Position numbers and translations under genes: made by a program. From contig MU839110.1 of NCBI GenBank assembly GCA_030685235.1, forward strand, positions 248,001 through 312,000: a DNA stretch of 64,000 nt. The letters are read 5' to 3'. Positions within the stretch are counted from its first letter, which is position 1; each line of letters opens with the position of its first letter. The stretch is from Copromyces sp. CBS 386.78. Its lineage: Eukaryota; Ascomycota; Sordariomycetes; Sordariales; Sordariaceae. The notes beneath the pieces are model-generated. The model did no database searches, was not told where the DNA came from, and saw only the letters and a program-made list of their open reading frames with translations. Below are positions 61,357 through 64,000 of the stretch, one piece after another.

Positions 61357-62125
61357 TCGATGGGTGTTACACGAGCCACGCAATGACCCTGGATGGAGGT
61401 TTTTAGGTCATCCACTGGCGCTCTCTCTGATACACGATCCCCGGGCCGGTCAGATGTCCATACCTGCCATCGAGCCGTATACACCATTGGAACCAAGGCA
61501 TCGGAATCGGGTTATAAGCGGCCGTTATGCACGTTCGGGCAAGAATGCCCTTTCGTACTATCGGACACTTGGCGTTTACCAGTGGAACATGGAAACGTTC
61601 CAGAAGCAATGTTTACCAGGGGCCGGACAATGGGTACGTGTAACCGCTCAGTGACCGTTCGGCCGCACAGGGAGCCCTAGGCGAGTCTCGTTCTGACAGC
61701 CTCTCGAGGGCTGGGATAATACATTGCGCACTTTGAAACGAGACAGCGAAAACACAATCTGCCGATTTCAAGGCAGGTCTGAGGGCCGGTACACAGTCCT
61801 TCGCATCGATTTTGACGAAGCTGGGTCGAGAGAGGCTGCAGAGAAAGGGTCCAGGCACCCTAGGGAGACTTGGTTATAGACGTAATGTCGCGAGGATGGA
61901 CCGTTGTTGTTTATGTGTCAAATTGAGCGTGGAATCCTACTGGTCATCGACACACCGACATGTGCACGTTTTCGATGAGTGAGGCTGATGGCTATGCGAG
62001 TGCTTGGTGATGACCATCATCAGTCGTCTTGGCCATCTCGGTCAGTGAACAATTTTGAGATTTGGATTTCGTGTTTTGCTTTTCGGTGATCGGTTCTGCT
62101 CAAATTTCGTCGTCGTTTTGTGGTG
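61357..62125. other. intergenic, no gene supported
   Basis: 3' flank of vta1, then upstream sequence of the small Ser/Gly-rich gene. Short frames only. Confidence 0.5.
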
Positions 62126-62133
62126 TATATAAA
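62126..62133 (+). promoter_or_regulatory. TATA box of the Ser/Gly-rich small gene
   Basis: TATATAAA followed by a 400-bp C/T- and CA-rich leader leading to the ATG at 62536. A leader this long may hold an intron. Confidence 0.5.
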
Positions 62134-62535
62134 CGCACTTCGTCTCGTGAGTACGCTATTAGGGTTTTTCATTTCATCCCAAGTCATCAGTCCCCTCTTC
62201 ACACACAATATCAGTCGAACCTTGCTACCCGCAAGTCTCAGTCGGCATCTTGCAGATTACATCAGACACCCCGTCAGTCATAAACTACCGTTTCGGACCC
62301 TTGATTCCCCAACTTACGCCACAACATCAAATCATCACCGAGGTCTCACATTTTTGCCGTCGAGCACTTCCTGTATAAAGTGCGTTCATCCTTCTTCATA
62401 TATTGACAGAACAGTTTGCTAACCCTCTTCTAAAGGTCTTCAAGTCTAAAAGCACAGCTTTCCTGTCTCCCAGACCACCCCTTCACCGTCGTCTACGCAA
62501 CGCAGCAAGCAAGCAAAGCAAAACAAACACCCAAG

Positions 62536-62769
62536 ATGCCCGAGGAAATCATCATCAGCAGCGGAAACTACACCTTCGCCGGTAGTGGCTCTTCCGGCTC
62601 TAGCTACACCGGCTCGTCGTCCTCCGCCTCCTCTGGATCCTCTTCTGGCGGCAGTGATGGCTGGAGACCCCGCACCTACGTCCCTCTGCCCATCTCCGAG
62701 GGTAGCGCTACTGGCGGCGGCGGCAGCGGTGGCGGCAGGTGCACCGACGAGGCTAAAAGACGGAGATAA
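62536..62769 (+). CDS. small Ser/Gly-rich hypothetical protein
   Basis: Single frame of 77 aa from ATG 62536 (context AAGATGCCC, after a run of CAA/AAG triplets) to TAA. It opens with a hydrophobic-acidic strand (PEEIIISSGNYTF), then has Ser/Gly/Ala repeats (SGSSGSSYTGSSSS), a short WRPRTYVPLPISEG block and a Gly-rich tail ending RCTDEAKRRR. No signal peptide or membrane span. The TATA box and leader upstream support expression. Small Ser/Gly-rich proteins of this look are common in the genus; I do not recognise this one and give no function. Confidence 0.5.
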   Translation: MPEEIIISSGNYTFAGSGSSGSSYTGSSSSASSGSSSGGSDGWRPRTYVPLPISEGSATGGGGSGGGRCTDEAKRRR

Positions 62770-64000
62770 CCAGGCTGGAGTGATGGACACGAAGAAAAAG
62801 AGATGGGCGGCATGGACTCTTTCATGGCATGGTATAGGGCGGAGGAGTAGGATGATGATGACTTACGGCGTTGAGGCATGACTTTCTTTCTTCTTCTTCT
62901 GCAATACATACCCGGCGGCATGCGGCTGAACTTGTCCCTTGTCCACGCCCTTTTTCCCTTCAACTCAGCTGTGTATCAAAACTTTTTCGCGACGACATAG
63001 AGATCAAAATTGAGGGACTCAGGTCCAAGGATTACCTACAGCTCTACAACGCGTACGATCAGTGATGGTTTACTTCTGGCAGATGGCGTGTTGTCACGAA
63101 TTGCGCAAAAGGTCTCCTCATTCAGCAGCTCCTCAAGCAGTGCAACTAACTAGCAGAGCAGCTCGACTAATGTAAAAGAAGTAACCCCGCAAAAATTCTC
63201 GGGGTGAAAATTAACAGTGCCAGCCATCATCGAGTGCCCCCATCAGACCGCTCAAACTAAGCATGTCTTTTAAATATCGAAAATTCCCCCAACTAATCGT
63301 GAGAAACTGACTGAACTGACCGGCCGTCCCCCAAGACATACCGTGTAACCAGTTCCTCCAGTTCCTCAACAAAATTCTGACACCACGCCCCCTTTCAGCC
63401 ATTCAGTCATACCCGGTTTCACGTCCCACAAAGCTTTTCCTCGATATCGAATTTCTGTCCATAGCAATTTGATCATCCCACGTGGTTGGTAGCACCCTGA
63501 AACGAGGGACAGGCTGCGACGGGCTGATATTGGGTGGTTCAGAAAGTTGGTTAGTTGTATCGCGGGGGACGCGCAGGTGAGTCGCGCCGGAAATCTAAAC
63601 GGAACTGAAGGAAACGCGTACGTCGCTGCGTGGTATGTGTTAAAAGGTCTATGACACATCTGAGGGTACCTTGGAGGTGCGCATTCGAATGCAGAATAAC
63701 TTCTGACTGCGGGTATCATTTGTATCTGAAGGCCCAAAGGCTGTTGTTAAGTTACCTATCTAGCTTCGTTTATATGGATATTGTGAATTAGATTACTAGC
63801 AACCAAATAATGCCGTGGCAGATATTCTTGGTGCTATTTGACACGCGCGACGTGCGGGAAGACGGGCAGTTTCTCTCAGCTCCTATGATAATCTCTTGCA
63901 AGAATGACTGCTCCCGTGAACTTTGTCTTGAATGCAATAGTACAAGAGGTCGAAATGATGGACTGGTTTTTGAACTAGGCGTTTGTCTGGAATTCTCTAA
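62770..64000. other. right edge, no gene supported
   Basis: 3' flank of the small gene and sequence running out of the window. Frames are short and without features. The last 300 bp become AT-richer, but not RIP-like. Confidence 0.45.

Overview
This window is chromosomal DNA of a filamentous ascomycete, almost certainly a Neurospora species or a very close Sordariaceae relative. Four things support this. Protein genes are split by short introns (about 50-150 bp) with GTAAGT-like donors and CTAAC/CTGAC branch sites. The first gene reads as the cellodextrin transporter CDT-1 with only scattered differences from the N. crassa protein as I remember it. All three tRNA genes carry introns. One 4.5 kb block is extremely AT-rich and poor in CpA while keeping CpG, which is the signature of repeat-induced point mutation (RIP). 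The gene order also resembles the N. crassa stretch beginning at cdt-1 (from memory, unchecked).

Layout. 0-11 kb: cdt-1 with a cluster of CRE-1-like sites upstream; a small two-exon pseudogene with three in-frame TAG codons; an acidic low-complexity gene of unknown function; and a heparan-alpha-glucosaminide N-acetyltransferase-like membrane protein. 12.3-19.5 kb: a Dal5/allantoate-permease-type MFS gene broken by a 5.36 kb nested insertion. The outer element has 9-bp terminal inverted repeats and an AA duplication. The inner one is a RIP-degraded DNA transposon with 62-bp terminal inverted repeats and an 8-bp target duplication. 19.5-34 kb: mostly gene-poor DNA holding a mariner-like miniature element, a short coiled-coil (SCOC-type) gene, an intron-containing tRNA-Lys and a degenerate repeat block. 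34.2-36.65 kb: a mosaic bounded by about 100-bp inverted repeats. It contains shuffled and inverted fragments of the 6.5-8.5 kb locus and of an Mpe1/RBBP6-type DWNN gene, so it looks like a gene-fragment-capturing (Pack-type) element.

37.8-64 kb: tRNA-Phe; a small secreted 8-cysteine protein; tRNA-Leu; then a likely beta-galactoside catabolic cluster made of a Zn2Cys6 regulator, an MFS sugar transporter and a GH2 beta-galactosidase. Transporter and enzyme are divergent across a shared 1.3 kb promoter. Next come an Asp f 4-like secreted protein, the exosome subunit Rrp41, an ER thioredoxin/PDI-like protein ending in HDEL, the ESCRT regulator Vta1 and a Ser/Gly-rich small protein.

How the genes work together: CDT-1 imports cellodextrins, the 40-50 kb cluster probably imports and hydrolyses beta-galactosides, and carbon catabolite repression through CRE-1 plausibly links the two. 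The remaining genes are housekeeping. The most unusual content is the set of mobile elements: a nested insertion that can be traced base by base, and a TIR-bounded mosaic of host gene pieces in a genome that mutates longer duplications.
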